A stretch of DNA of 64,000 nt from UMGS1668 sp035447605. Its GTDB lineage: Bacteria; Bacillota; Clostridia; Oscillospirales; Ruminococcaceae. The stretch spans positions 1-64,000 of the forward strand of contig DAOTHJ010000002.1 in NCBI GenBank assembly GCA_035447605.1. The letters are read 5' to 3'. The notes beneath the pieces are model-generated. The model was not told the DNA's origin and did no database searches. It worked only from the letters and a program-made list of their open reading frames with translations. This document shows positions 7,454-15,341 of this stretch, piece after piece (position 1 is the stretch's first letter; the number at the start of each line of letters is the position of its first letter). A program made the position numbers and the translations under genes.

Positions 7454-7972
7454 ATGAACATCAAGATCACTTCACGCAACACCGCGGTCCGGGACGAATT
7501 CAGAGAGCGCTGCGAAAAGAAGCTCAAAAAATTCGATCGCTTTTTCGGCGAGAACGCCGACGCCGTCGTCACCGTCTCCAACCAGAATGGCCGGGAGACG
7601 GTTGAGGTGACCATCACGTCCGGCGGTATGCTCTTCCGGGCAGAGAAAACGACCTCCGACCGGATGGATTCCCTGGAAGCGGTATCCGATGCGCTGACCA
7701 AACAGATCACCCGTAACAAGACCAGACTGGAGACAAAGTTCCACACAGGCACTTTCCAGCCGTCCTTTAACGACGAGGTCACGCCCGAGGATTACGGCGT
7801 CGTCAGGATCAAGCATTTCCCGCTCAAACCGATGAACGTACAGGAGGCCATCCTCCAGATGAACATGCTTGACCACAGCTTCTTCATGTTCCGCAACGAG
7901 GAGACCGACGAGATCAACGTCGTCTATCGCCGCAACGATGAGAATTACGGCCTGCTGGAGCCGGGTGATTGA
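7454..7972 (+). CDS. hpf: Ribosome hibernation-promoting factor, long form
   Basis: 172 residues from ATG 7454 with AAAAGGAGGC upstream. Residues 1 to about 100 are the HPF/RaiA S30AE domain that sits in the 30S decoding region (NIKITSRNTAVRDEFRERCEKKLKKFDRFF). Residues about 115-172 are the C-terminal dimerisation domain of long HPF (VVRIKHFPLKPMNVQEAILQ, DHSFFMFRNEETDEINVVYR), which joins two 70S ribosomes into inactive 100S particles. Long HPF is the usual form in Firmicutes. The gene has its own promoter and terminator. Confidence 0.95.
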   Translation: MNIKITSRNTAVRDEFRERCEKKLKKFDRFFGENADAVVTVSNQNGRETVEVTITSGGMLFRAEKTTSDRMDSLEAVSDALTKQITRNKTRLETKFHTGTFQPSFNDEVTPEDYGVVRIKHFPLKPMNVQEAILQMNMLDHSFFMFRNEETDEINVVYRRNDENYGLLEPGD

Positions 7973-8092
7973 ACAAGTTTTTGGTTTCGGATCACCCGAA
8001 ACGATTTTGCGGTTTGAAACAGATCCGCCGGGAGAAAAAGCGGGCGGGAGGTTCCCGATGCCCCGGCGATAAAAGTTCCATAAAATAAAAAA

Positions 8093-8132
8093 AGCGGACG
8101 AAAAGGCGCAAAGCCGGATCGTCCGCTGTTTT
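8093..8132. terminator. Terminator shared by hpf and the convergent HAD gene
   Basis: Stem AGCGGACGA/TCGTCCGCT (8093-8101, 8119-8127). Plus-strand side ends GTTTT; on the minus strand the stem is followed by a long T-rich run (complement of the A-tract before 8093), so it is strongest for the HAD gene. Confidence 0.8.
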
Positions 8133-8187
8133 AATAGAATCTGTCCGAAAGGCCGCCGCACGGAAAAAAACCGCAGGCGCTTTTTCG

Positions 8188-8970
8188 TCAAATCTTTCGT
8201 TTTTTGAGAATCACGTCCACGGCCTCCGCGAAGCCGTAGCCGCCCTCGCCCTCTGTCACGAAAGACGGCAGGTGAGAAAAGGCGTGCTCAAACAGCCGGA
8301 TGTTCGCCACGCCGCAGGAGAGCGGAAAATATTCAAACATCGGTTCGTCGTTGAGCGAATCGCCGAAATAGAGAACCTGCTGCTTGGGGTCCTCCACACC
8401 GAGAATTTCTTTAAAGAAGAGGAGCGCCATCTCGCGCTTATTGTAATTGCCGAACCAGGTGTCGACATGGACGGAGCTGATCTTGGCCTCCGCGCCGAGG
8501 GAACGGCAGATTTCCGCGATTTTTTCGGCGTCGGAGATCGGGAGCCGGGGCTCGTCCTCACAATAGTCGATCGCAAGCTCGTAGATCCCGGAAAATTGGT
8601 CCGAGCTCACCCTTGAGCCCGGAACGGCTTTGAGCACGGCGTCCGTGACCGCCTGAAGTCTCGTGCTCGCATCCTCGGCGACATTCGGGTGGAGCAGGGA
8701 GCGGAACTTTCCGCCGCTCAGATAAAAAGCGAAAGCGCCGTTTTCCCCTACGACCCCGGCAACCGGCCATTCACGGACGATCAGGCTGCACCAGCCGGCA
8801 GGCCTGCCCGTGACCGGCACAACGCCAAATCCCGCCTTATACAGGTCCCACATGGCACAGTAGGCCTCGGCGGTCAGTTTGCCTCCGTTGGTAACCGTGT
8901 CGTCAATATCGGTAAGAATAAAGCGGACGCCGGAAAGCGCCTCCGCCGAAATTTCAGAAAAAGGTTGCAA
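8188..8970 (-). CDS. HAD-superfamily IIB (Cof-like) phosphatase
   Basis: 260 residues from the preferred TTG start at 8970. Motif I is LTDIDDTVT with the nucleophile and acid/base Asp pair, motif II is the Thr of PVTGRPAG, and motif IV is GDSLNDEPMF; the large C2-type cap between them places it in subclass IIB, the sugar-phosphate and Cof-like group. Start choice: AGGGAGG lies 9 bases before TTG 8970, and the promoter at 9003-9031 would start the transcript near 8996, leaving no room for the upstream ATGs at 9003 and 8994. The substrate is unknown. It ends at the shared terminator 8093-8132. Confidence 0.87.
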   Translation of the reverse strand: MQPFSEISAEALSGVRFILTDIDDTVTNGGKLTAEAYCAMWDLYKAGFGVVPVTGRPAGWCSLIVREWPVAGVVGENGAFAFYLSGGKFRSLLHPNVAEDASTRLQAVTDAVLKAVPGSRVSSDQFSGIYELAIDYCEDEPRLPISDAEKIAEICRSLGAEAKISSVHVDTWFGNYNKREMALLFFKEILGVEDPKQQVLYFGDSLNDEPMFEYFPLSCGVANIRLFEHAFSHLPSFVTEGEGGYGFAEAVDVILKKRKI

Positions 8971-9002
8971 GACAATGCCCTCCCTTGGAATCATTCCCGT
9001 CA

Positions 9003-9031
9003 ATTATAGCCGGCGCCCTGTTGCGTGTCAA
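9003..9031 (-). promoter_or_regulatory. Consensus promoter of the HAD phosphatase gene
   Basis: On the minus strand TTGACA (9031-9026), 17-base spacer, TATAAT (9008-9003): a perfect sigma-A match. Its place decides the start of the gene at 8970. Confidence 0.9.
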
Positions 9032-9078
9032 GAAAGAATCTCCCGCCGCATAGGATTTCTTCGGAATCTGGTCTGGGG

Positions 9079-9178
9079 NNNNNNNNNNNNNNNNNNNNNN
9101 NNNNNNNNNNNNNNNNNNNNNNNNNNNNNNNNNNNNNNNNNNNNNNNNNNNNNNNNNNNNNNNNNNNNNNNNNNNNNN
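9079..9178. other. Assembly gap, 100 N
   Basis: A run of exactly 100 N, the usual placeholder for a gap of unknown length. It removes the 5' part of the polysaccharide deacetylase gene. The 47 bases just before it (9032-9078) show nothing I can identify. Confidence 0.95.
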
Positions 9179-9625
9179 ATCTCGATGGCCGGCCATGCCA
9201 TCGGCCTGCACAGTTGGTCGCATAAATACGCGGACATCTATTCCTCCCTGGAGGCGTGGAAAACGGATATCGAGACGGAGCGGATCTGGATCGAATCAGT
9301 TACGGGAAAGACCCCAAAGGTTATCCGGCTGCCGGGGGGTGTGGCAAATTCCACCGCGACTCCGGCGCTGATGAAGCAGATCCTCGCCGAGATCGAGGCG
9401 GAGGATCTGACGCTCTGCGCATGGAACGTCGATGGCACCGACAGCGTCAATCAGTATATTTCCGCCTATGAGATCGTTCGGAGGGTGCTGACCGGCTCGA
9501 GAGGGAAGGACACGGTGGTCGTCCTCCTGCATGACTACGATACCCGCACGGCCACGGCGGCGGCGCTTCCCACGCTGATCGAAGCCTTCCGCAGCAGGGG
9601 GTATGAATTCCGCACCTTTGAATAG
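9179..9625 (+). CDS. Polysaccharide deacetylase (NodB homology), C-terminal part
   Basis: 149 residues readable from the gap edge to TAG 9623-9625. It shows the second half of a NodB-fold carbohydrate esterase family 4 domain: HSWSH (metal-binding His pair), RLPGG (motif 3), LCAWNVDGTD (motif 4) and LLHDYDTRT (motif 5 with the catalytic His). Such enzymes remove acetyl groups from peptidoglycan or other cell-surface glycans, usually outside the cell. The first motif, any signal peptide and the start lie in or before the gap, so location in the cell cannot be judged. Confidence 0.85.
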   Translation: MSMAGHAIGLHSWSHKYADIYSSLEAWKTDIETERIWIESVTGKTPKVIRLPGGVANSTATPALMKQILAEIEAEDLTLCAWNVDGTDSVNQYISAYEIVRRVLTGSRGKDTVVVLLHDYDTRTATAAALPTLIEAFRSRGYEFRTFE

Positions 9626-9661
9626 GGGAGGCGGACCCGGCCCAAGATAGGAGTTTCCGAT

Positions 9662-9693
9662 AAAAAACCGCCCTCCCAAAAAGGGAGGGCGGT
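9662..9693 (-). terminator. Terminator of the rpsF-ssb-rpsR operon
   Basis: 11-bp perfect stem ACCGCCCTCCC/GGGAGGGCGGT (9667-9677, 9683-9693). The A-tract 9662-9667 gives a U-run on the minus strand. It may also stop plus-strand reading from the deacetylase gene. Confidence 0.9.
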
Positions 9694-9709
9694 GATCGTT
9701 TCGGATCAA

Positions 9710-9964
9710 TCAGTCGGAAACGTAGGGCAGGAAGGCGAGATGACGGGCGCGCTTGATGGCGACGGTCAGCTGTCTCTGATGACGGGCGCAGGTTCCGGTC
9801 ACTCTTCTCGGAATGATCTTGCCTCTCTCAGAAAGGAATCTTCTGAGGCGCGGGACGTCTTTATAATCGATCTCTTCGATCTTGTCGGCGCAGAACGCGC
9901 AAACTCTTTTCTTAGGCCGGCGATTACGGTTGCCGGGTCTTTCCGGACGTTCGGGTCTATCCAT
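9710..9964 (-). CDS. rpsR: 30S ribosomal protein S18
   Basis: 84 residues. It is a zinc-type S18: VCAFC supplies two ligands and TGTCARHQ two more, with the usual conserved segment IDYKDVPRLRRFLSERGKI. The N-terminus is Arg/Pro/Glu-rich. S18 forms a heterodimer with S6 on the 30S platform. Third gene of the minus-strand operon rpsF-ssb-rpsR, the standard order in Firmicutes, 42 bases after ssb. Confidence 0.97.
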   Translation of the reverse strand: MDRPERPERPGNRNRRPKKRVCAFCADKIEEIDYKDVPRLRRFLSERGKIIPRRVTGTCARHQRQLTVAIKRARHLAFLPYVSD

Positions 9965-10006
9965 GCTAATCCTCCTTATTGAATTCGTTACTCGATGCTC
10001 TGCAAC

Positions 10007-10462
10007 TCAGAAGGGCAGATCGTCGTCTTCCACGACGGTAAAATCTTCGGCCTCACCGTTGGAGAACGCCACCGGGGCGGGATCCGCGACCGGCGGGGCG
10101 AAATCCGTGTGCGTATCGGGACGGCCGGACATGGAAGTTCCGCCGTCTTTTGTGCCGGGGACGAATTCCGCATTGTCGGCGACCACTTCGACGGATTTCC
10201 GTTTCTGGCCGCTCTTATCCTCCCAGTTTCTTGTCTGGAGGGTTCCCTCAATGATGATGGGTTTGCCTTTCTGAAAGTATTTGCAGATGAACTCCGCTGT
10301 GTTTCTCCAGGCGACGATGTCGATCCAATCGGTCTGACGCTCGGACGCTTTGGTGTACGGGCGGTCGACGGCGATGGTAAAGCTGCAAACGGAAATGCCG
10401 GTGCCGGTGGTGCGGAGTTCAGGATCGGCAGCGAGTCTTCCGAGCAATACGACTCTGTTCAT
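10007..10462 (-). CDS. ssb: Single-stranded DNA-binding protein
   Basis: 151 residues. The OB-fold occupies the first about 105 residues (MNRVVLLGRLAADPELR, FTIAVDRPY, WIDIVAWRNTAEFICKYFQKG). A flexible Gly/Pro/Asp tail follows and ends in DDDLPF, the acidic C-terminal tip that recruits replication and repair partners. It lies between rpsF and rpsR, 12 bases after rpsF, and has GGAGGC upstream of its ATG. This is the housekeeping SSB, shown by its place in the ribosomal operon. Confidence 0.97.
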   Translation of the reverse strand: MNRVVLLGRLAADPELRTTGTGISVCSFTIAVDRPYTKASERQTDWIDIVAWRNTAEFICKYFQKGKPIIIEGTLQTRNWEDKSGQKRKSVEVVADNAEFVPGTKDGGTSMSGRPDTHTDFAPPVADPAPVAFSNGEAEDFTVVEDDDLPF

Positions 10463-10474
10463 TGCGACGCCTCC

Positions 10475-10765
10475 TTAGTTCTTGGCAACAATCAGCGAAC
10501 GGATCACGCCATCGGTGATGTTGTAGTTGCGGTCGAGCTCAGCCGGGAACGAAGGGACGCTCGTGAAGTTGATCAACACGTAATATCCTTCGGTCTCATA
10601 GTTGATGGAGTAGGCGAGCTTGCGTTTGCCCCATTCCTCAACGCCGTCGACGGTACCGTTTTCGGCGATCAGGTTGGTGAACTTTTCCACAAGACCCGGG
10701 ACAGCTTCCTCATCTTTGCAGCTGAAAACAATAACGGTTTCATAGCTTTGCATGAGTTTTGCCAT
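10475..10765 (-). CDS. rpsF: 30S ribosomal protein S6
   Basis: 96 residues from ATG 10765, which has AAAGGAGGTG just upstream on the minus strand; the frame is open further 5' but lacks a site there. The protein has the S6 ferredoxin-like pattern (YETVIVFSCKDEE, GKRKLAYSINYETEGYYVLINF, DGVIRSLIVAKN). It binds 16S rRNA with S18. First gene of the rpsF-ssb-rpsR operon, transcribed from the promoter at 10853-10881. Confidence 0.97.
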   Translation of the reverse strand: MAKLMQSYETVIVFSCKDEEAVPGLVEKFTNLIAENGTVDGVEEWGKRKLAYSINYETEGYYVLINFTSVPSFPAELDRNYNITDGVIRSLIVAKN

Positions 10766-10852
10766 TTGATTTGCACCTCCTTTTGGACTTTGGCCCCGGT
10801 GTTCCGGAGCAAGGATGTGTTCCCGCCCTCTATATAAGCGGGCAACGTTACA

Positions 10853-10881
10853 ATTATAACAAGGGTGCCAATCCTTGTCAA
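10853..10881 (-). promoter_or_regulatory. Consensus promoter of rpsF-ssb-rpsR
   Basis: On the minus strand TTGACA (10881-10876), 17-base spacer, TATAAT (10858-10853). It leaves a leader of about 80 bases before rpsF, where Firmicutes often carry an S6:S18-binding autoregulatory RNA; a GC-rich element CCCGCTTATATAGAGGGCGG is present there. Confidence 0.9.
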
Positions 10882-10919
10882 TCTTTTTCCGGCGTTTTTT
10901 ACCGGGCGGGCACCTGGAT

Positions 10920-11930
10920 TCAGGCCGCGCCGTACGAGGACGCGAATTCCATGAATTTTGTAAAATCAAAGAGCGGCGACGAGACAAGCATGTAAAAAGG
11001 CATATAGTAAATAACCGCGGTAACAAGGATGAACAGGATCACCAGAGCCACCGAGGTGCCGCCTTTGCGCAGGAGGCCGGCCTCGTACATGCCGCTCTCC
11101 GGATAGGCCTCTTTCAGAGAGTGGATTTTGGCGGTGGAGAAGTGGAAATAGTAGCGGTCGGCAAACACCAGCAGCCCGGCCTTGACGCACCAGAGAAGGA
11201 TGCTGCCCACCATCGAAAGCGAGGAGAGAAGCTGATTACCCGGGATGCTGAAAACGGCTCCGGAGAGGGCACCGGCATTAATCAAGGCCTGCTGGAAATC
11301 GGCATAGGAAGCGGCCAGCGAGGGAAGATCGAGCAGAACCGTCAGCAGGAGCACGATGGCGCCGAGGCCGTACATTTTGCGGTAAAAAAGGTAAAGATAG
11401 CCGAACAGGAAGGCCGCGATGTTGAAGCTGTTGTGCCTGCCCTCCGAGAAGAGCTTGAACCGCGGCAGAAAATACCGCTGGTTTTTTCCGACGAAAGCGG
11501 CATACTCTTTCGCGTGGAAATCGCCGATGGGTTCCTCTTCGCTAAAGACGCGGACATTCGGCGGAAACGCCGCCGTACCGGGCGCTCCGGCCTCTCCCGC
11601 ATAGGAACCGCCAAAAAAGGAAGGCTGTCCGGCGGAACTCGTTTGGCCGAATGTGGTGCCGCAGCTTGGGCAGAACTTGGCATCCGGCGCGACGGGCGCG
11701 CCGCAGTTCGGGCAGTAGGCGGTTTCGGCATCCTGAGGGACGACGGCATGGAAGGGCAGCTCCGGCTTCCATTCATAGGAGCCGTGGCGGCCTTGATAGG
11801 CGCAGGCACCGTGCTCTTTCCAGCAGGAGCGGTGATACGGCGTCCCGCAGTCGGGGCAGACAACGACGTCGTCGCCGGGCTGAAACTCTTTTTCGCAGTA
11901 GGGGCATTTCGAGCCGAGATAGCGATCCAT
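10920..11930 (-). CDS. RING-like/zinc-ribbon membrane protein with DUF2628 region
   Basis: 336 residues, ATG 11930 with GAAAGGAAG upstream. Order of parts: a RING-finger-like zinc module (about 8-45: CPYCEKEFQPGDDVVVCPDC, then YHRSCWKEHGAC), a second zinc ribbon (CPNCGAP and CPSCGTTFG, about 73-93), a Gly/Pro linker, and a C-terminal half with four to five membrane segments (FLFGYLYLFYRKMYGLGAIVLL) typical of DUF2628. The zinc modules should face the cytoplasm. Function is unknown; the architecture occurs in many clostridia. It lies downstream of no operon partner and starts divergently from prfB. Confidence 0.82.
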   Translation of the reverse strand: MDRYLGSKCPYCEKEFQPGDDVVVCPDCGTPYHRSCWKEHGACAYQGRHGSYEWKPELPFHAVVPQDAETAYCPNCGAPVAPDAKFCPSCGTTFGQTSSAGQPSFFGGSYAGEAGAPGTAAFPPNVRVFSEEEPIGDFHAKEYAAFVGKNQRYFLPRFKLFSEGRHNSFNIAAFLFGYLYLFYRKMYGLGAIVLLLTVLLDLPSLAASYADFQQALINAGALSGAVFSIPGNQLLSSLSMVGSILLWCVKAGLLVFADRYYFHFSTAKIHSLKEAYPESGMYEAGLLRKGGTSVALVILFILVTAVIYYMPFYMLVSSPLFDFTKFMEFASSYGAA

Positions 11931-11971
11931 AGAACTTCCTTTCGTAAAGGCAAAATTTATATCTAAAATTT

Positions 11972-11999
11972 ATTATAACTTTCTGGAATTCAAAAGCAA
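11972..11999 (-). promoter_or_regulatory. Possible promoter of the RING/DUF2628 gene
   Basis: On the minus strand TATAAT (11977-11972) with a weak -35 TTGCTT (11999-11994), 16-base spacer, in very A/T-rich DNA. Confidence 0.5.
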
Positions 12000-12026
12000 A
12001 CTTTTTTTGAAATATTAAGAATATCT

Positions 12027-12055
12027 TTGACTATTTTTCACAAATCATTTATAAT
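12027..12055 (+). promoter_or_regulatory. Promoter of prfB
   Basis: TTGACT (12027-12032), 17-base spacer, TATAAT (12050-12055), 58 bases upstream of the prfB ATG. Confidence 0.85.
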
Positions 12056-12113
12056 TACTTTTATGCTGCGCGCTTGTATCCGCGCAAGTCTTTATCCGGA
12101 GGGGTCACCTTTT

Positions 12114-13253
12114 ATGCTGGAACTCGAAGAACTTCGTCTGCGACTGCTTTCCCTGAAACCGCAGATCGACGATCTGGCCGATGCCCTCGGCATCGAAAAG
12201 ATTAAGGGAGAACTGATCAAAATCGAAGAACAGACTGCTGAGAACGGTTTTTGGGATGATGTGGAGAATTCTCAGCAGGTGCTCAAGCGCCAGAGCCGCA
12301 TGAAAGCCACTCTTGAGGATTATCAGCGGCTCGAAAACGCCTACGACGACGCGATGACGCTCATCGAAGTCGCGATGGAGGGCGACGATCAGGAACTGTA
12401 TCAGGAGGCTCTTGCCGGAACGGACAAGCTGGAATCCGAGATGGACGCCCTGCGCCTCTCGACACTGCTCACCGGCGAATACGACGCCAACAACGCGATT
12501 CTGACGTTTCATGCCGGAGCCGGCGGCACCGAGGCACAGGATTGGTGCCAGATGTTATACCGCATGTATACCCGCTGGGCCGAGCGCCACAACTTTAAAT
12601 ACACCCTCGTCGACTGGCTCGACGGCGAGGAAGCCGGCCTCAAGAGCGCGACCGTCATGGTCGAGGGCGAGAACGCCTATGGCTTTCTGAAATCGGAAAA
12701 CGGCGTTCACCGCCTCGTGCGCATCTCTCCGTTTGATGCCTCCGGCAGAAGACACACCTCCTTCGCTTCTCTGGAGGTTATGCCGGAGATCTCCGACGAC
12801 AACGCCATCGAGATCAATGAAGAAGACATCAAAATGGAGGTCTACCGCGCCTCCGGAGCCGGCGGCCAGAAGGTCAACAAGACCTCTTCCGCCGTCCGCC
12901 TGATCCATATTCCGACCGGCATCGTCGTCTGCAGCCAGATTGAGCGCAGCCAGTATCAGAACCGCGCGGTCTGCATGCAGATGCTCAAATCCAAACTCAT
13001 TGAGATCAAGGAGCGCGAGCACCTCGAGAAGATCGAGGACATCAAGGGCGTTCAGCAGCAGATCGCCTGGGGCAGCCAGATCCGCTCCTACGTCTTCATG
13101 CCGTATACGCTTGCCAAGGACCACCGCACGGGCTACGAGATGGGCAACATCTCCGACGTGATGGACGGCGATATCGACGGTTTCATCAATGCCTATCTGA
13201 AACAGATGTCCCGCGGCAAGTTCGAGGGCGCCGACGACGGCGATCTGGAATAA
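12114..13253 (+). CDS. prfB: Peptide chain release factor 2
   Basis: 379 residues from ATG 12114, with CCGGAGGGG about 10 bases upstream; the frame is open further 5' but that would precede the transcription start. Domain 2 has the stop-codon recognition motif SPF (RISPFDASGRRHTS), marking RF2 (UGA and UAA) rather than RF1. Domain 3 has the GGQ hydrolysis motif in RASGAGGQKVNKT. The gene reads straight through from ATG with no in-frame UGA near codon 25, so the programmed +1 frameshift that autoregulates prfB in many bacteria is absent. The acidic tail after the last helix (GADDGDLE) is slightly extended. Confidence 0.95.
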   Translation: MLELEELRLRLLSLKPQIDDLADALGIEKIKGELIKIEEQTAENGFWDDVENSQQVLKRQSRMKATLEDYQRLENAYDDAMTLIEVAMEGDDQELYQEALAGTDKLESEMDALRLSTLLTGEYDANNAILTFHAGAGGTEAQDWCQMLYRMYTRWAERHNFKYTLVDWLDGEEAGLKSATVMVEGENAYGFLKSENGVHRLVRISPFDASGRRHTSFASLEVMPEISDDNAIEINEEDIKMEVYRASGAGGQKVNKTSSAVRLIHIPTGIVVCSQIERSQYQNRAVCMQMLKSKLIEIKEREHLEKIEDIKGVQQQIAWGSQIRSYVFMPYTLAKDHRTGYEMGNISDVMDGDIDGFINAYLKQMSRGKFEGADDGDLE

Positions 13254-13305
13254 GCTCCCGCAAAGCACGCCGGAGCGCCTCTGAAAAAATTTAAGACAAA
13301 AAACA

Positions 13306-13340
13306 ACGGACGATGGAAATTCCACCGTCCGTTTATTTTT
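13306..13340 (+). terminator. Rho-independent terminator after prfB
   Basis: Stem 13306-13317 with 13321-13332 (11 of 12 pairs, 3-base loop) followed by TTATTTTT. Confidence 0.82.
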
Positions 13341-13377
13341 AGAAAAAACTTTCAGCATCATCAGATGCGGTTTTGGG

Positions 13378-13428
13378 TACGGCGGAATTTCCCGGTGCGT
13401 ATCAGCGGCACCGTTCCACAAGGTGTCG
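13378..13428. repeat. 51-bp repeat, copy 1
   Basis: Begins TACGGCGGAATTTCCCGGTG. Nearly identical to copy 2 at 13520-13571 apart from a one- or two-base change in the middle and one near the end. Inside are inverted arms CGGTGC/GCACCG flanked by GGAA/TTCC, so it can fold into a hairpin. Confidence 0.85.
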
Positions 13429-13519
13429 AGGGGAATTTTAGATACGACGAAGTTTTCCGACGCCTTGGCGGCCGCGCCGGCCTATAAGGCGCGGTAGGGG
13501 ATTGTTTTGGTATTTTGGT

Positions 13520-13571
13520 TACGGCGGAATTTCCCGGTGCGTCAGCAGCGGCACCGTTCCACAAGGTGCCG
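13520..13571. repeat. 52-bp repeat, copy 2, next to an assembly gap
   Basis: Same element as 13378-13428, 142 bases downstream and in the same direction, ending 8 bases before the N run. The 91 bases between copies contain GGCCGCGCCGGCC-type GC-rich inverted sequence. The assembly probably broke because more copies exist here or elsewhere in the genome. Confidence 0.85.
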
Positions 13572-13579
13572 CAGGGAAA

Positions 13580-13679
13580 NNNNNNNNNNNNNNNNNNNNN
13601 NNNNNNNNNNNNNNNNNNNNNNNNNNNNNNNNNNNNNNNNNNNNNNNNNNNNNNNNNNNNNNNNNNNNNNNNNNNNNNN
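13580..13679. other. Assembly gap, 100 N
   Basis: Exactly 100 N between a dispersed repeat and the 3' end of the GNAT gene. True length unknown. Confidence 0.95.
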
Positions 13680-13685
13680 TATGCG

Positions 13686-14246
13686 TTAGTGTCTGTGCGC
13701 CTTGTTCGGGACGGTCTCCGGCGGCGGGAGAATCACTTTCTGGTAGGCGTCGCGAAGCAAATCGGCCTCATCGCCCGCGTCTTTGAGCGTGATCACGCCG
13801 CAGAACTGGAAACCGGCGTCCTCGAAGGTCTTTTTCATGGCGGCGTTCTGGCGGTGCGTGTCGGCGCGGATATTCCGGATTTCCCGCTGCTCGCAGAGTT
13901 TTTCGGCCATGGTGAGCAGGTTTCCGCCGAAGCCGAAGCCGTGCCAGTCCGGGTCAATGCCCAGACGGTGAACGACCGCATAAGGCTCGTCGTTGAGCCA
14001 TTTCCCATCGATTTCCGCATAATCCGGCTCCGGCTCGAAGCCGATGCTCACGAAGCCGATCAGCAGATCTTCCTGACAGAGGACGAACAGGTGCCCGGCA
14101 TCGAGATCGTCAAAGAATATATCCTCGGAGGGGTAGCTGCCGGTCCACTGGGGGATGCCGTTCTTTTCAAAATACCCGGTCTTGATTCTTGCAACGATGG
14201 GCATGATTTCATCAATATCCGCTTCTTTTGCGGGACGGATCATCAT
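13686..14246 (-). CDS. GNAT-family N-acetyltransferase
   Basis: 186 residues from ATG 14246, with AAGGAGG 8 bases upstream. It is a single GNAT fold: N-terminal MIRPAKEADIDEIMPIVARI, central beta strands with VLCQEDLLIGFVSIGF, the acetyl-CoA site region HRLGIDPDWHGFGFGGNLL (the usual R/Q-x-x-G-x-G/A loop is here HGFGFGG), and NIRADTHRQNAAMKKTFEDAGF near the end. Substrate unknown. It is the last gene of a minus-strand cluster after the DnaI-like gene (18-base gap), and ends 7 bases from the assembly gap. Confidence 0.87.
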   Translation of the reverse strand: MMIRPAKEADIDEIMPIVARIKTGYFEKNGIPQWTGSYPSEDIFFDDLDAGHLFVLCQEDLLIGFVSIGFEPEPDYAEIDGKWLNDEPYAVVHRLGIDPDWHGFGFGGNLLTMAEKLCEQREIRNIRADTHRQNAAMKKTFEDAGFQFCGVITLKDAGDEADLLRDAYQKVILPPPETVPNKAHRH

Positions 14247-14264
14247 GGGAAAAGCCTCCTTCGC

Positions 14265-15242
14265 TTATTTGATCTGGCGGATGTCGGAGCCGTAGAAAAA
14301 CAGCTTGGCATATTCTCCGAGAAGCCTGCTGGCGGTGCGTTCACCGTAGAGCCGCATCAGGTCGTTCTCGTCGCAGTTTGTGTTGATGATGGTCGGGCGG
14401 TGCTCAACCAGACGCTCGTTGATCAGGTTTCCGACGGCGGAGACGGTAAAGGACGTTGCAAATTCCGCGCCGAGGTCGTCGACAATCAGCAGGTCACAGC
14501 CGAGCAGGTTGTCGAGATAAGGCTCGCCGGAGCCGTCACGGGAGAAGTGCTCTTTCTCCAGCCGCGAGAGCATCGTCTGGGCGCTCTGGTAAACAACGCC
14601 GTAGCCTCTGGCGATCACGAGCTTCGCAATGGAGAGGGAGAGGTGCGTCTTGCCGAGGCCGGTTCTGCCGCTCATCAGCACGCTGGGGGAATCCGCTGTG
14701 AAATTTTCCGCATAATGAAGGCAGTTTTCAAACACCCGGCACATTTTTGAGTGGGCGACAACGCCGTCCGGGCCCTTTGTTTTCGGGTAATATTCAAGGC
14801 TGAAATTCTCAAAGGAGCAGTCGGCGGAACCGGAGTTTGCATCCAGTTCTTTCAGGGCCTCCGCCCGGCAGACTTCCTTGTAGCAGGAGCAGAGCGTGCC
14901 GTCCGGCTTTCTTCCGGTATCGTCGCAGATTGGGCAGAAGGGGCTGACATCCGTATAATCGGCAGAATAACCCGCGGCCATCAGCATCCGGCTGCGCTGG
15001 GCAAGCATGGATTCGCTGTGCTCACGGAGGCTGTCAATGGTCACGCCGAGATCCGCCTGGCCGCCGAGAGCCAGCTTCGTCATCGAGACCGCCCCGGAGC
15101 GGAGCGCGTCGTCGATCTGCCTCACTTCCGGCAGGGCGGCGTAGATTTCCTCTTTCCGGGCGGCGGCGGTGAGTCTGGCGGAACGTTTCCGGTCCTCCAG
15201 AACGGCGGCGGCCTTCAGGTAGACTTCCTGTGAATAGGACAT
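14265..15242 (-). CDS. DnaC/DnaI-like helicase loader ATPase
   Basis: 325 residues from ATG 15242, with AAAGGAG 9 bases upstream. The N-terminal part carries a zinc-binding cluster CPICDDTGRKPDGTLCSCY (about 110-130), as in the DnaI type. The AAA+ core follows with Walker A GRTGLGKTHLS and Walker B LLIVDDLGAEF. Such proteins load the replicative helicase DnaB/DnaC onto DNA. It lies 99 bases downstream of the DnaD-like gene in the same direction, a pairing that mirrors DnaD/DnaI co-operation in Bacillus primosome assembly. Confidence 0.9.
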   Translation of the reverse strand: MSYSQEVYLKAAAVLEDRKRSARLTAAARKEEIYAALPEVRQIDDALRSGAVSMTKLALGGQADLGVTIDSLREHSESMLAQRSRMLMAAGYSADYTDVSPFCPICDDTGRKPDGTLCSCYKEVCRAEALKELDANSGSADCSFENFSLEYYPKTKGPDGVVAHSKMCRVFENCLHYAENFTADSPSVLMSGRTGLGKTHLSLSIAKLVIARGYGVVYQSAQTMLSRLEKEHFSRDGSGEPYLDNLLGCDLLIVDDLGAEFATSFTVSAVGNLINERLVEHRPTIINTNCDENDLMRLYGERTASRLLGEYAKLFFYGSDIRQIK

Positions 15243-15341
15243 GGCCCACACTCCTTTCCATCTTTGTCAAAAACAACGGGAAAATACGGGTTTGCCGAAA
15301 AATGGATCCTTCCGCACCGGCACACGAAATGCCGGGCCGGT

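Noticed and set aside
12027..12113. Extended N-terminus of RF2
   Set aside because: The frame is open to 12027, but this lies on the promoter and lacks a ribosome site; ATG 12114 has one.
13361..13564. Small minus-strand gene over the 51-bp repeats
   Set aside because: The frame arises from the repeats themselves (MWNGAA twice) and has no ribosome site.
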